From NCBI GenBank assembly GCA_000711775.1, contig ARYC01017492.1, positions 1 to 64,000 of the forward strand: DNA of 64,000 nt, given 5' to 3'. The translations under genes and the position numbers were made by a program. The notes below the pieces were generated by a model that was not told the origin of the DNA, did not search any database, and saw only the letters and a program-made list of their open reading frames with translations. Positions within the stretch are counted from its first letter, which is position 1. Every line of letters starts with the position of its first letter. This DNA comes from Oxytricha trifallax. Lineage: Eukaryota > Ciliophora > Spirotrichea > Sporadotrichida > Oxytrichidae. Below, piece by piece: positions 12,215 to 23,795 of this stretch.

Positions 12215-12514
12215 TTGAAAAGAGAGAACATAATCTATGAGGGCGAATTCAGAGATGCCGGAGAGTAGCTTGCCGATGTTGAATGGTACTTATCCTCGTC
12301 GGAACAAGAACCTCACAAAGAACACAAAATAGAAAAAGGGAAGAAAGGACCAAGAAAGAACGCAAGATGATTGAAGAGAAGACCACCATCCCTCAAGATC
12401 AAGAGAACATCAAGACTGAAATGGAGACAATTACTCAGAAGAAGAAGAACCCGTAAGATAAAGAGGAAGAAAATATAGGAGAAAAAATAGACGGGGAAGA
12501 GGAGCAGAAGTGAG
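12215..12514 (+). pseudogene. Acidic/lysine-rich coding remnant
   Basis: One frame reads IIYEGEFRDAGEQLADVEWY and another carries on from about 12350 (KMIEEKTTIPQDQENIK, KEEENIGEKIDGEEEQK) to TGA 12512-12514. The tail is like the acidic/lysine-rich tails at 4040-4190 and 57.9-58.1 kb, which may be a shared protein type or only compositional similarity. At least one indel separates the frames. Confidence 0.4.
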
Positions 12515-12663
12515 AGTAATGAGTTACATGATTTCATTATTTTGAACTTTTCTATACTCGATTATTATTTTATTTTACATACCTAAGTGATTTACTAACT
12601 AACTAAATTTATACAGAATTTTATATTTAACATATCTAAAAATGATTTGTTTAAGTTAATTAA

Positions 12664-13045
12664 CAGGATTAAATGATGTTGAGAAATGCTTTGATGAATT
12701 TGAAATGAGACATAAAGGAATTAGTGCAAACTACAAACAAGCCCTTTTAAACATGTAATGTTTCTAATGTTTCTGGCGATGTTGTTGCTGATAGAATTAA
12801 ATGAGATTTTAAAATACCAAACACACAAAGTGAAGTTGATGCAGAATGTCCTCAATTTGAAAATCAAAAGTGATAGGCGTTTAAAGCTAGTAACTTATGA
12901 TAATTGCGAGAGAGATATAGATAAAAGTTAACAAGTAAATACCAATGTAACAAATTCTTCAAGTTTTACTTGCAATAAATTAATGTAAGATTTGGATGAA
13001 TAGGAACAGATTATAAGGAAGGAGAGAAAATTAAATCATGAGTGA
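12664..13045 (+). CDS. Unrecognised coding island
   Basis: The first frame reads LNDVEKCFDEFEMRHKG (with SANYKQALLNM). From about 12760 a second frame runs to TGA 13043-13045 with LLLIELNEILKYQTHK and SDRRLKLVTYDNCERD, then SSSFTCNKLMQDLDEQ. A third frame over 12757-12870 also reads plausibly, so the frame assignment is uncertain. The opening resembles the island at 33565 (EKYFEEFEKNY), a possible shared family. Confidence 0.35.
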
Positions 13046-13329
13046 ACATTTATAATTGATGGGAGAAAATTAATATTAATAAGTACTTCTAAACCAATGA
13101 TTTAAGTAAGGCAAAGCGAAAGAGTTGTATTTCATATTTTAATCATCAAAACCATTCAAATTTTAAAATATAATAAAAATAAGATATAACACAACCAATC
13201 AAGCTAAAGCGAGTAATTTTAAATTAAATTTAGCTTACTGTTCCTCATTTGTATTAAAAATATATTTGCCATTCTTAATTCAAAGTGTAGAAGAATATCT
13301 CTCCAAATTATGTTTGTTTATTATTTCTA

Positions 13330-13510
13330 AGTATTTAACATCTGAAATTCAAATTTTCAACTAAAGTATAAAAATAAGATTCACATATTGTGAAAACGCA
13401 TTTAATAAATAAGTGGCAAAAGAAAGGAGATAAAGACTGTGAAGGCGAACTTAAGTCAGCACCATCTCATAATAGCTTAAAGATTTAAACAACTTAAATA
13501 GCACTATTTA
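13330..13510 (+). CDS. Weak coding island
   Basis: A frame reads STKVQKQDSHIVKTH, then INKWQKKGDKDCEGELK and SAPSHNSLK. It is slightly GC-enriched over its surroundings. It is short enough to be chance. Confidence 0.25.
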
Positions 13511-13596
13511 TTATATAAATATATATATTGCAGATAAAATTGATTTACAAATAACTTTCAATAATTTAGTTAATTTTTTAGCAATATTAATTGTTC

Positions 13597-13818
13597 ACAT
13601 TATTTATATAACTTTTTTGGGTTTATTTGTAATAGCAGTGATGTAGATTTAGAAATAAATTTAGTTTGATTAATAATTTTATTCGATTTAGGACGAAGAA
13701 GTAAATCAATTAGCTTTCCAATTTCTAATATGATTAAATTATTTTTTAATTTCATGATATTTGATTCCAAATTATAATTACAAATGTTAAAATAATTGCA
13801 AATAATACACTTCAACAA
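13597..13818 (-). CDS. Weak 72-residue ORF
   Basis: A minus-strand ORF from ATG 13818 lacks all three standard stops for 72 codons (KLKNNLIILEIGKLIDLLLR, then NQTKFISKSTS), and in ciliate code continues a little further. It looks like a mixed hydrophobic/basic protein. No family is recognised, and the AT bias makes it uncertain. Confidence 0.3.
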
Positions 13819-13994
13819 AATTTATTGGATTTTGCTTTACCATATTATTACTTAAATATAATTTGCTTTTACTTCAATAAGTTAAATTACTTATTCCAAG
13901 AATAGCGTTATTATTGTATGTAAATTTTTTGATTATCATGAATTGTGATTATCTAAAATTAAAACAGAGAATAATTAGATTATTACAAATTAAA

Positions 13995-14156
13995 ATGGAG
14001 CGGAGTGGTTTCAACAAAGACTTGCATTTTGAAACTATGTAATGCTAATATTATCTTTATTTTTTACTTTATCTCAAATAATTTATTTAGTTTTTATCTT
14101 AGAAAATAAATCAAACCTAATGTCGAATAACAGAAGAGAATATAAACTGATAAAAA
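13995..14156 (+). CDS. Possible gene start with a small intron
   Basis: ATG 13995 opens MERSGFNKDLHFET in a GC-richer patch. The following GTAATG...TCTTAG (about 14039-14102) could be a small ciliate intron, after which RITEEN and a second ATG frame (MSNNRREYKLIKIRT) are seen. Alternatively the frame runs straight through to TGA near 14148. Evidence is thin. Confidence 0.3.
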
Positions 14157-14846
14157 TAAGAACTGATAGCAGATTTCAATGAATTATAATGCTTAGACTA
14201 CAGAGATGCATCGGATAATTAAAAAGTACTTATAACAAGATAGTACAAATATGCAATATATATATATATATATATCAATGTCTAAACTTGCTCCGCTAAA
14301 ATAGAATTATTTAGAAATTCTAAATAAATATAATATCGCATATTAAATAAGTAAGGGCAGTTAGTATATAATAATGATGAGTAAATGTATAAATGCTCTC
14401 ATTTTTTATTAATTTTGTTTAATTAGTTTGATTTATATATAAATTTTCAATTACATGACTGTTTTTTTAATTTTTAATTTATACAACTTCCTAATATTTT
14501 GTATTTTAGGAATATTTATTTTTAGCATTATTAAAGATTATAACTTGATATGAGATATAGTAAGTGAAATGTAATGATAACACATAAATTATGATAAATT
14601 AAGAAGAATAGGGAAAGCACTAAGTCATGGTAAAAGTGATGAGATTAAATATATAATAGTTTAAACAACGAATGTCATTATATATTCATTACTTCTTATA
14701 TATATATATAGAATTAATAACCCCTTAACTCAGAATGCGCAATCTATAACATGAGAAACCCAATACTAATTGCATATGCTTTGAATTAAACTCCAAGCGA
14801 ATAGAGAAACTTTGGTAAGAGAAGTAAGTATAAGTCTTGGCATTGA
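14157..14846. other. AT-rich spacer with TA microsatellites
   Basis: Contains (TA)n runs at about 14254-14274 and 14699-14710 and otherwise AT-rich DNA without a supported gene. Confidence 0.5.
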
Positions 14847-15266
14847 TTCAACATAGAGCTAAGAATAAGGGTACTTTAGTACGCAGTTCACATTAGTCAA
14901 AAATTAATGGGAAAAAAGAGTTCAGGAATAGACATATATTTGCCATTAGAATAATACCATTACATTCACACTTTACATGACTACCAGAGAACAATGACCA
15001 AGTATAACTTAGTTATCAATACTAAAAATACATGTGACTTTCTGGGTAGTCGGAAAGTTGATGGTTGCATATTTGAGTAATCCTTTTTGCTTATAACTTA
15101 GAGCTTTCAAAAGTGCAGTCATGCTAATGGGAATTCACCAATACATCCTTACTGTATCAAGATAGTCTAGATTACTATCTTAAGAAGTACCAATGACAGT
15201 AAGTAAAATCATCAGCCTACAATTAGATCGCTGATTATGATCAATATGCATCTGAAAAACATGTGA
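14847..15266 (+). CDS. Unrecognised cysteine-containing coding island
   Basis: A 139-codon frame without TGA runs to TGA 15264-15266, with an ATG at 14907 (MGKKSSGIDIYLPLEQ). It continues HYIHTLHDYQRTMTKYN, NTCDFLGSRKVDGCIFE and CSHANGNSPIHPYCIKI. Four or five cysteines suggest an extracellular or disulfide-bonded domain, but no family is recognised. TAG and TAA serve as glutamine at protein-like positions. It could be a coding segment of a larger host gene. Confidence 0.45.
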
Positions 15267-15939
15267 TCATCTATGGGTAAATAGTGTATGATGATCTGCG
15301 AAACAAATATATTAAATTAGCTCGCTCTTTTCATAGATTACTCAGTCAGACACTTAGAGAAATTACTTTGATTTTCAAAAGAATGATTAAATAATCAAAA
15401 ATTGCGATACTTAACTTTTATTATTCATAATATATTAAAAATAGTCATACGTGTTAAAGTAGTATAAGAAAATTAATATTAGTAATCAATTATGAACTAT
15501 GGTTTTAATAAAAATTAAATCAGATTTTAAGATCTAAAATCATATATAATCTATTCTATAAAGTAACCAATTAAATTGTTAAATGCATAATTTTACTATG
15601 ATTATTGGATAAAATTATTTTTCTTAAAAAATATATTTAGGTATTAATATAAGAAAGCTAATATTGATAAAAAGTAAAGATAATTTATTTATACGAGCAA
15701 AATCTAAAAACTATTTTTCGATTTAGCTCGTCAATTTAAATAAAATCTCTAAAAAATAATTTCAAGTATTCTTAATTATTGATTATTATATGCTTCTATT
15801 TAAATATTCAAAATTTTTCTAATTCCATTTCCATTTCCATTTTATTTGTTATAATTAATTGATATATCATGCCCGTGTAATTTTATCATTGGAAAATTTT
15901 GCTGTGATATTGTTTTCAATAGTGGAGATCGAAATTTTA

Positions 15940-16463
15940 ATGATGGCTATAGATGAGGCCACTTTTAATGGATGGTCAAAATAATTTTAGAGAAGGAAAT
16001 TTGAGGAGATATTAAATCGAAAGCCTTTGAAAAGCAATGAGCATATTGATTTTAAAGATCTGCTTTAAATAAAAACATAAGTTTGGTTTTTCTTCTCTAA
16101 CTAATATAGGTACATAAGCTGGCTAGGCACACAAAACAAGTAAATCGTTAACTTAGCATCAGAATTAAATGAAAACAACTCTTCTAGTTGAATTAGTTAT
16201 AATTCTAAAGACAACAAAGATCTAAGAATATAAAAAGAAGCAAGACTAAGTTCATCTGGTTGAGATTTCTTGTGTCTAGAAGAAGTAAAAATAAGGAGTG
16301 TAATTAATACCAACAGCTAAATAATAGTAATTTTATGCCTTCCATGCTTGTGAGATTTACTATGATGAATGAGGTATCATAATATTTAAAAAAGCATAAT
16401 CCTATTGCATATCTAACTAATCGAGCAATAATCAGTAATATTTTAGGAATACACTCGATTTGA
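15940..16463 (+). CDS. Unrecognised coding island in two abutting frames
   Basis: Frame one starts at ATG 15940 (MMAIDEATFNGWSKQFQ) and ends at TGA 16189 after INLASELN-type sequence. Frame two begins right there (16191) and runs 90 codons to TGA 16461-16463 (NFMPSMLVRFTMMNEVS, LTNRAIISNILGIHSI). The exact meeting of the frames suggests one protein broken by a single indel or joined from two segments. No family is recognised. Confidence 0.4.
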
Positions 16464-17820
16464 GAAAAAGAATTAAAATTAAGTTAATTACATATTAAAA
16501 TCATGGCAGTAATGAAATCCAAAGTGACTCAAAATTCGAATCTAAGTCGATTCTAGGTAGATCCAGTAATTTTAGATGGACTTTATTATTGGCAATATTC
16601 CTGAATCATCCCATGAAGCGAGATATTTTGATTTTGAGTTAACTCCCAAAAATAGTATAATTAATTTTTCTCGCTTGGGCGATGTGAAAAATTCATTATA
16701 GCAATAACAACCACCGTCTCATTTTTAATGCGCTATCCAAAGAGCATAATATGGTTAGGGTTTGTAGACATTATCAAAAACATAACAGAAGGTAATTAAT
16801 AATTAATTGATAAATTTATTTTAATTCATTTTCCCAAATCGAATGTATTTCAACAATATAACTAAACTTTCGAATTTATCTTATTATTAATAGTTCAAAG
16901 TAGTAAAACAAGTAAGAATTATTTTATTAATTAAAGATAAATATATTATCTAATGAATTAAGCAAATAGCCAATTAAAGGATATAACTTATTTTTATAAA
17001 AATGTTACTAATATATTTCTTTATTTCTTACAGTTTAATATTTCTTTTTATGATTTTTTTAATACCAAAAACAACCCACACCCACGTAAATAAAAAATTT
17101 CATCCTTAATAACACTTATTAAAGAAATAAATAACAAAGAAAAAGCTATTATTAAAGTTTTAACCTTACGTATAATAATACTTGTAATTGTTATTGTTAC
17201 AGATTTGCTTTAGATAAATATAAAAATATGCAAATTTATCTTAAAATTTCTAAATATAGGAATATTTTTTAATATGAAATAATAATTTTAAATTTGTTTC
17301 TATCTTCATCTTTCATCAATGTAGAATTCAAGCATCATCTATTTATGATTATTCATATCTTGAGCTGCTTCTCATATCCTTAAAAATGATACTTGGAACT
17401 TGAAAGTAATTTCTATATTAATTATTAAAGACAATATATCTGCAAAAAATACAAGATAATTATTAGTTTTAGAGCATTTGAGTTATCATTAAGTAATTAT
17501 AAATAAACCATTTCAAACAAAGATATAAGCTTATTCTTTATGTTAAATATAAAATTATACATGCTTAGGAAATATATCTTGATTTATATTGGATAAGTTA
17601 CTTTATAAATATAGCATATTTCATAATGAAAAATGTATCTGATTAAAAAGCTCTTTTTCTAATCAGTCTATTTTTTATGCAATCTTAGCATATTGAAGCA
17701 TTCTTGATGATTAATTAATGTATTACTTTATCTTTTTATTAAAAATGGAATAAAAATTATATAAATTATTACGATTATATAAAAAAAATTAAGAAATTGG
17801 CAAATTAAAGGCGGGTAAAA
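16464..17820. other. AT-rich spacer
   Basis: Mostly AT-rich. A slightly GC-richer patch at 16610-16800 has weak inverted similarity (gaagcgagata / tctcgcttggg) but no assignable frame. Nothing else is supported. Confidence 0.4.
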
Positions 17821-19384
17821 ATGGAGCCAGACAAGTAACCAACCAATGGAAGAAGAAGACTACCAGTATACACCAATAATGAGGAAAAGAGGAGAAGAAG
17901 AATTCTCAGCAAACATTGGAAAATTTTTGAATATTCAAACTCGAACTCATAAAATTCAACATTTCAAAACCAGAATGTTTAGTTACAATAAAACAATTGG
18001 AAAAACATAAACAAATTTTCTGTCAAGATTGAAAAATGCCGACAGTTCGAATTCTACCAATCTGTTAGAGAATCTAAAGGATGGATGAGAAGAAATGAAA
18101 GATTTGCTGAAATCAGATATCAAAAAAGAAGAGAGAGGGTAATCAGAGACAAGAAATAATTAAATACTAGCACATTTGAATTCAACATTTGCCTTTAGAA
18201 CGTCAGGGGATTAAACTCCTAATTGAAACTGGACCAGATAATGAAAGAAATTAAAGGCAAAAGACCGGATTACATAGGATTAGTGGAAACTAGACTTCAA
18301 AAACTTATAGGAATTATCAACTAGAAGACTGCATAGACTCAGCTGGCTATGAATGGAGGAGTACTAGTACCAAAAATGGAAGGTACGAAATGAAAACAAT
18401 AAAAACGCTAAGACTTAATTCGCGACCTGGACAATTTTTAACGTGGGAGAATTTTCACATAATCACAACGTATATACCCCTATACATAAATGAGGTTGTT
18501 AAAGAACTATAGAACAGACTATTATTCATGATAAGGTCTCTCAAATAAAAGTGCAAGAAACAGAGAATAGTAGTAATGGAAGATTTTATTTTCCATATCA
18601 AAGTGTTATGGAAGAGACTTAACAAAGAAGGTCTAAGAGAGTCTATTCCCGAATGAGTTGTATTTCGCTCAAAAGGGAACCAGTTAGACTATATTTTCTC
18701 AAACGTGGAAACAGATAGTTGGGAGACCTAGCTAATTACTACAAAACTATGATACAGGCTAAGCTAAAAATCATATACGAAGATGATGATTTTAGGCTAA
18801 CTGATAAAGAAAGAACAATTAGGATTACAGATATATGAAAGTAATGTTGGAAGAAATTTATAGAGGAAGAAAGAGAATTAACACTAAAAGACTTAGAAGA
18901 GCCAATTCAAAAATGTTTTATGGAGAATATCGAAAGACAGACTAATGGAAAGAATTGGTACCAACGACCACCGGAATGGGTGATAAAAAGTAATGGAATG
19001 AACTCCAATGACACCAAAGCATAGTGGAATAAAGCAATTAGTGACCTAGAATAGTGCTTGGATAGGAATGACTTAAAAGGTTTCTTCCATATGGTAAAGA
19101 GACTCAAAAAAAGTTAGAAACAATCATTGCAAATAAAGGGGATTAAAATTAAATATGAAAGAGTTGAAAAAGGCAAAGAAACAAAAAAGGAAATAGTGAA
19201 ACATTACAGCCAGTTATTCAAAGATTACAGAGATCCCAAGAATAAAGTCAACACAAAAAATGATACAATAATGAAAGAAGAACTGGAAAGTAGCAGATTT
19301 TGTGGCGAAAAAGAAGAAATGAAGACCATCAAGAAATGTAACTTTAAAAAAGCGATAGGACCAGATGGGTTCCATAGTAAAATG
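17821..19384 (+). mobile_element. LINE copy B, 5' part (endonuclease to RT start)
   Basis: ATG 17821 opens a frame of 190 codons (MEPDKQPTNGRRRLP) leading into the endonuclease: FEFNICLQNVRGLNS and YIGLVETRLQK. A shift near 18330-18390 moves to another frame that carries VVMEDFIFHI in place of the expected VMGDFN block, so an active-site asparagine is lost. A later frame contains NFKKAIGPDGFHSKM, the first reverse-transcriptase block, where the element is cut by the Merlin insertion at 19385. The remainder of the same copy resumes at 22197. Several indels and TGAs show it is dead. Confidence 0.85.
19377..19384. repeat. 8-bp target-site duplication, left copy
   Basis: GTAAAATG here and at 22197-22204 are identical and directly flank the Merlin-like element. 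Removing the element and one copy rejoins the LINE in frame (GPDGFHSKM then ILKSENMFRTVS), matching copy A (GPDGFDKIISLKSLKFRETVS). Confidence 0.85.
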
Positions 19385-19789
19385 GGGTGTTGACACCAGG
19401 ACGTCCTAGAGTATTTAGAGTATAAAAAAATGTAAAACCATAACACGAACCATCACAAAAAGATTCTATAAGAATCTTATCAGGCTTGGTCAAGGGGGCG
19501 TTAATTTACCTTTAGAAGACTCGAAGTCAACGCCTCTGAAAAAACATTTAAAGGTGATATCTATGAATAAGTGAAAATATAATATTTAATCTTTAAATTA
19601 CAATCGTTAATAATTAATTAACATAAATACACATGGAATCATTTTAATAAAAATCATACAAAATCACATAGTTCATGAAACCTAAGCCTTATTTTTTCAT
19701 TATAATGATGTGGCATACTATCATTTAATAAGCAACGTTTGAAAATCTAATCATAATAAACTTCTAGTATACTTTATCAGAAAAGTATA

Positions 19790-20093
19790 AAGATCATGCT
19801 TTTATGATTGTGGTAATAACAATGTCGCAAGATAAACTATTAAAAATGGTTTTTTTATATATTCTTGCCCTATTATATGCTATTTAAAAGAACTTCGAGA
19901 GATCCTGTTTAATTATTTTCCTTTTATAAGAAATATTAGTGAAGCTATTGATGATATATAATAAAGTTTTCAGATTAAAACAGCATCTGTAAATAAAGTT
20001 TTCATGAGTTTTAGAGGAATTATGAAGACCTAATTAAAGCTTGAGCAAGATAATTTTCATTTACAAGGTCATGTCCAGATGAACGAGACTTGA
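19790..20093 (+). pseudogene. Merlin/IS1595-type transposase, N-terminal part
   Basis: The frame contains a zinc-ribbon-like start (CFYDCGNNNVARQTIKNG), then a helical region (LREILFNYFPFIRNIS) and the block SVNKVFMSFRGIMK leading to GHVQMNET before TGA 20091. In the family this last motif reads VEIDE or VQMDET, and the Asp is the first catalytic residue; here it is Asn. The remaining catalytic Asp and Glu blocks are absent. Assignment rests on motif order only. Confidence 0.6.
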
Positions 20094-20689
20094 AAATTAA
20101 GAAAATAATTAATTTTTATTAATTTAAAATAAAAAATGATTATAAATGTATGGCATTCTGTACCTTTATTATATATAAAATAAATTCAAAATTAATAAAG
20201 AATTTCCCAACATTATTTAAAAATAAGGCTTAATGCAATTCTGTAGTTATTAATAATAACATTTTTGTACAATTTTTAATTTTTATATTGGATTTTTATT
20301 TATTTAAATGATATTTCTAAACAAGCTATGCAATACAACTAAATAAATAATAAATTTTCTTATTTTGAATTAGCGGAATATATTAGAATTGGAAAAACTA
20401 AGTATATTTAAAATATATGATCTTGCATGACATATGAAAGGTAAATGTATCCTCTGTCATTTAACATTAAATATAGATAATTGCATATATAATGTTCCTG
20501 CAACATTTATTTATCAACTATTATTCATAAAAAGTATTGGTTATAATTACTTTTTTTTATTAAACAACACTAAAAATATTTATAGTGATTGATGCTTTAT
20601 ATATAACCCTAGTAATATTGAATTTAAAATAAAACATACAAATAGTGAAATTTGTAAGATAAATTTTAAAATATTATATTTAAAGGTTA

Positions 20690-21886
20690 ATAGAAATTAG
20701 GACCCTGCATGAGTCGTAAAATACAATAAAGCTTCAAATAACTTACACTCAAGTACAAAAAGGGTTCTAATTAACTCTTCTATGAAGATAGTGGAGCGGA
20801 TTAATAAAACAATCGGAAGACTAGGTCAAAAAGAATCTTCAAAATTCAGAGCTCTGCTAAAAAGTAGCCTCAGAACCCACCGCTACCACCATCATCTAAC
20901 AATAAGTTCCGATAACATTCAACTTTAAAGGAAAAATATGAGATGATCTTCAATTCCAACAATTATGAAGAACAAAACAGACTTGATACTCAATATCAAG
21001 AAAGCTATAGACGAAGTCAGCATTAAAGAAACTAATTTCTTTATTCTCGTGCAAAATGCAGAGATATTACAGACTAAGTCCTTGACGAAACCTTACCTCT
21101 AACTCAGGAAGAACTTTAAATTTCGAATTTACTCTTTGTTATGATCTTAAAAATCTAAAAATATAACCAAACAAAGGAAATCGGGCACGTAGACGACATA
21201 GCGATTGCCACAAAGAACAAAAACTTTGAATACCAATTCAGAGAAGAAAGATTCGCGGCATTACTCTACCCTAGTTTTTACTATTAAATACCCCTAAGTC
21301 CAATAGGAGTCAACTTTCAAGGTAGTTAATTTAGCTATAAAATCTCTTGAAAACCTAGCAAACTAAGGAGGACTTAAATAATCTCGATCTATTAATAAAT
21401 CTTCAGATCACCCAAAAAAGCTCCAACAAAACCCTATCTAAGGGATTTAAGAAGATGTCGAGATGAAAGAATTTGACGAGATCCAAATATATAATTGTAC
21501 TCTATGTTGATGCAAAAAGATAGACCCCAACTTCAACATCAGATATTCCGCCATTTAGAACAACTTGCAATGTTTAAAACAAACCAAGCAGTGTTGAAAT
21601 GGGAGATACCCATAAGATTGAATTAAAGTTTATGAAAGAGGAAGACGCTAATAGATTTATGATCAACTGGCACAAGTAAAAGGCTGTAAACTATAAATTC
21701 TGGTAGGGAGTTTCAAAGTGAAAGAGAAAGAGAAAACTGGATATCCATTTAAAGACAAAAAAGATCCCGGAAGACCAGATTACTTAATATGAAAAGGGCT
21801 AGTCCCTTATATATTAATATATATATTAGATCGTGGGTCCCCAGAGACCTCAATGTGATCACATTATTATTATTATTATTATTATA
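20690..21886 (+). mobile_element. Retroposon-like unit nested in the Merlin element
   Basis: The unit begins near 20690 with GC-richer DNA and ends in the same 3' tail as 4198-4288. Its body carries protein fragments in several frames: MKIVERINKTIGRLG, TDLILNIKKAIDEVS, IGHVDDIAIATKNKNF, a cysteine cluster (NCTLC, then CKKIDPNFNIRYSAIQ, LQCLKQTKQC) and a final piece (IKVYERGRRQQIYDQ, QILVGSFKVKEKEK) ending at TGA 21790. The cysteines suggest a zinc finger, as in LINE ORF1 proteins. No reverse transcriptase is seen, so it may be non-autonomous. It has several breaks. Confidence 0.55.
21792..21886 (+). repeat. Retroposon-type 3' tail with TTA array, copy 2
   Basis: Same segment as 4198-4288 (AAAAGGGCTAGTCCC, GGGTCCCCAGAGACCTCA, TGTGATCACATTATTA) and a longer ATT array. 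It directly follows a TGA here, as a 3' untranslated region would. Confidence 0.75.
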
Positions 21887-22085
21887 AATTTAGAAATTTA
21901 TTTATGATTTAAATCAAACATATTTTTATAAAATAAAATGTATTTCAGAAATATGAAAAACTTTATTTAAATGAATAGGTTTATTATAATCAGTTTTGTT
22001 TATTCAAGCAACCTTTATTTGATTATTATTTATAATTAATAAGATTTATATTTAAAAAAATAGTAAGTTTAATTTTTTTACACAA

Positions 22086-22186
22086 ATATATACTCTGGGA
22101 CTCCCTGGTAATCCTGGGACGTCCTAATGATATTGGGACATCCTGATGTCATCTGGGACGTCCTGATAATCTTGGGATGACCTTGT
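22086..22186. repeat. Five imperfect ~20-bp tandem repeats near the Merlin end
   Basis: The unit ctgggacgtcctgataat occurs about five times with variations; a single aggacgtcct also sits in the left TIR near 19401. Subterminal repeats of this kind often bind transposase. Confidence 0.6.
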
Positions 22187-22196
22187 GCCAACACTT

Positions 22197-23795
22197 GTAA
22201 AATGATTCTCAAATCTGAGAATATGTTCAGGACAGTAAGCCATAAAAAGCTGAATGGCTTAATACAAAGAAGATACAGAATATATAAAAATGACAGGCTT
22301 ATACTTCTAAGCAAAGATCAAGTTAATTAATAACCAGAGGTAAATAATAAAAGATCAATAGTAATCAATTCACACCTCGGAAAAATAGTGGAAAAGGTCA
22401 TCATAAACAAAATAAACGATAAAAAGAGTGGCCTACTAAGAACTTGAAATTATCAGAATGGGTTTTGAGAAAACAAAAGTACACACATAAATCTGATTAG
22501 ATACTAGATCATATAAATCATCTATAAGAAAGAGCAAACTAAGAGAGGTGTACCTCATGATAGATCTTTAAAAGGCATATGACTCAGTCTGGAAGGACAA
22601 GCTATAACAAATTCTAAGAAAGAGAGAGAGAGAGAGTGATCAGTCAGAAAGACTAGGACATTGCCTAAATTACCGAAATGCTATACGAAGGAAACAAAAT
22701 AAAATTTGAAGGGTAGGAAATAATAACTCAACTAGGAGTAGCTTGAGGAAGTGGGCTATCACCTATGATGTTCACATCTACTTACGGGATGCTCTGTACT
22801 AAAAACAAGAATTATAATCATTTATCAAGTAAGGAAAAACTAATAGCATTTGCAGATGATATCTTAGTGAATGTTAAAGACCCGTAACAATTCATAAGAT
22901 CCATAGACTGTTTCAGGGAGATTGAAAAGTCGCACTATCTGAAACTCAACATGAAAAAGACAGTCTTCCTTAGCGACTCAAGAGCATTCGAAAAAAGAAA
23001 CTTAAATAGAAGGTATTAAGAAAGGGCAAGAAACAAATTATTTGGAATTGAACATATGCTTATACACGCAAACTCTGTTGAAGAATACATGAAGCGAGAT
23101 TAAAAAGAAAACTGAATTCAATTAGAGACTAATTTACTTAAGTAATAGAACGATTAGTGACACGATAATGATGGCACAAATTAGATCTTTAATAATTTAC
23201 AAGTATACACCTTTAGTTTCAACAGGATTCTTGAATATCGAGGAAATCGAAAAGATGAAGCTGCAACTAAAGAGAATTGCATTCAGAACACCTAGGGACA
23301 TTTCGAACAAATTATTAAGAAAAGTAACTTAACTAAAGGAAACTAACTCTTGCGAAATAATAAGGGACCTACTTCAGAAGAACTTAAAGAAAATAAATCT
23401 GAACATTGATCAGTTTCTTAAACTAAAAAGAACAAACGATCAAATAGGGAAAGAGAGTGAAACTTCATAAAAGAAGAAAATATTTTTTAACAAAAAATGA
23501 TATGGATACTATGATGGCATTAAGTCAAGGGAAAATTATTATCAACTACGGCATGAGTCATTACTGTAGTGTCCACAAAATCCTTGTAGACTCAAATCAC
23601 ATGAAGGTCTGCAATATGATAAAAAAAGCAGGAGACCCAACAAGCTTCTCTAAGATATTGAGGGAGAATAGATTTTTTGGCATAAAAACTAATATATAGA
23701 AATCATAACTAATATGATATGGTTAGATCAAATGATTAGAAAACTAGAGTATCATCAGTACTACTAACCAATTAAGAAGCTATTTACAATTGAAG
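22197..23795 (+). mobile_element. LINE copy B continued (reverse transcriptase, 3' part)
   Basis: This resumes the LINE exactly where 19384 stops. Visible blocks are NDRLILLSKDQVNQ, NNKRSIVINSHLGKIVEKV, LQKAYDSVWKDKL, LSPMMF, and AFADDILVNVKD, the catalytic FADD block. The C-terminal region reads MMALSQGKIIINYGMSHYC and AGDPTSFSKILREN, matching copy A. A TGA stands where copy A has glutamine (GVTQGS block). The copy ends near 23795 after KLFTIEVN; no shared tail is seen. Multiple breaks are present. Confidence 0.85.

Larger units (their letters stand above)
19385..22196 (+). mobile_element. Merlin/IS1016-like DNA transposon inserted in the LINE
   Basis: The 2812-bp element has imperfect terminal inverted repeats (GGGTGTTGACACCAGGACGTCC on the left; the reversed right end begins AAGTGTTGGCACAAGGTCATCC) and an 8-bp duplication, as expected of Merlin elements. 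It encodes the N-terminal part of an IS1016/IS1595-type transposase (about 19790-20093). The rest of the transposase is not seen; the middle is occupied by another retroposon-like unit at 20690-21886. A TIR-proximal tandem array lies at 22086-22186. Confidence 0.75.

Noticed and set aside
12313-12537. Minus-strand leucine/phenylalanine-rich ORF
   Set aside because: Antisense shadow of the acidic/lysine-rich plus-strand remnant at 12215-12514.
14254-14274. TA-repeat tract as an IES or TA-transposon boundary
   Set aside because: It is a simple microsatellite without inverted repeats on either side.
22078-22314. Minus-strand ORF across the repeat array
   Set aside because: It arises from the tandem repeats at the Merlin end and the antisense of the LINE.
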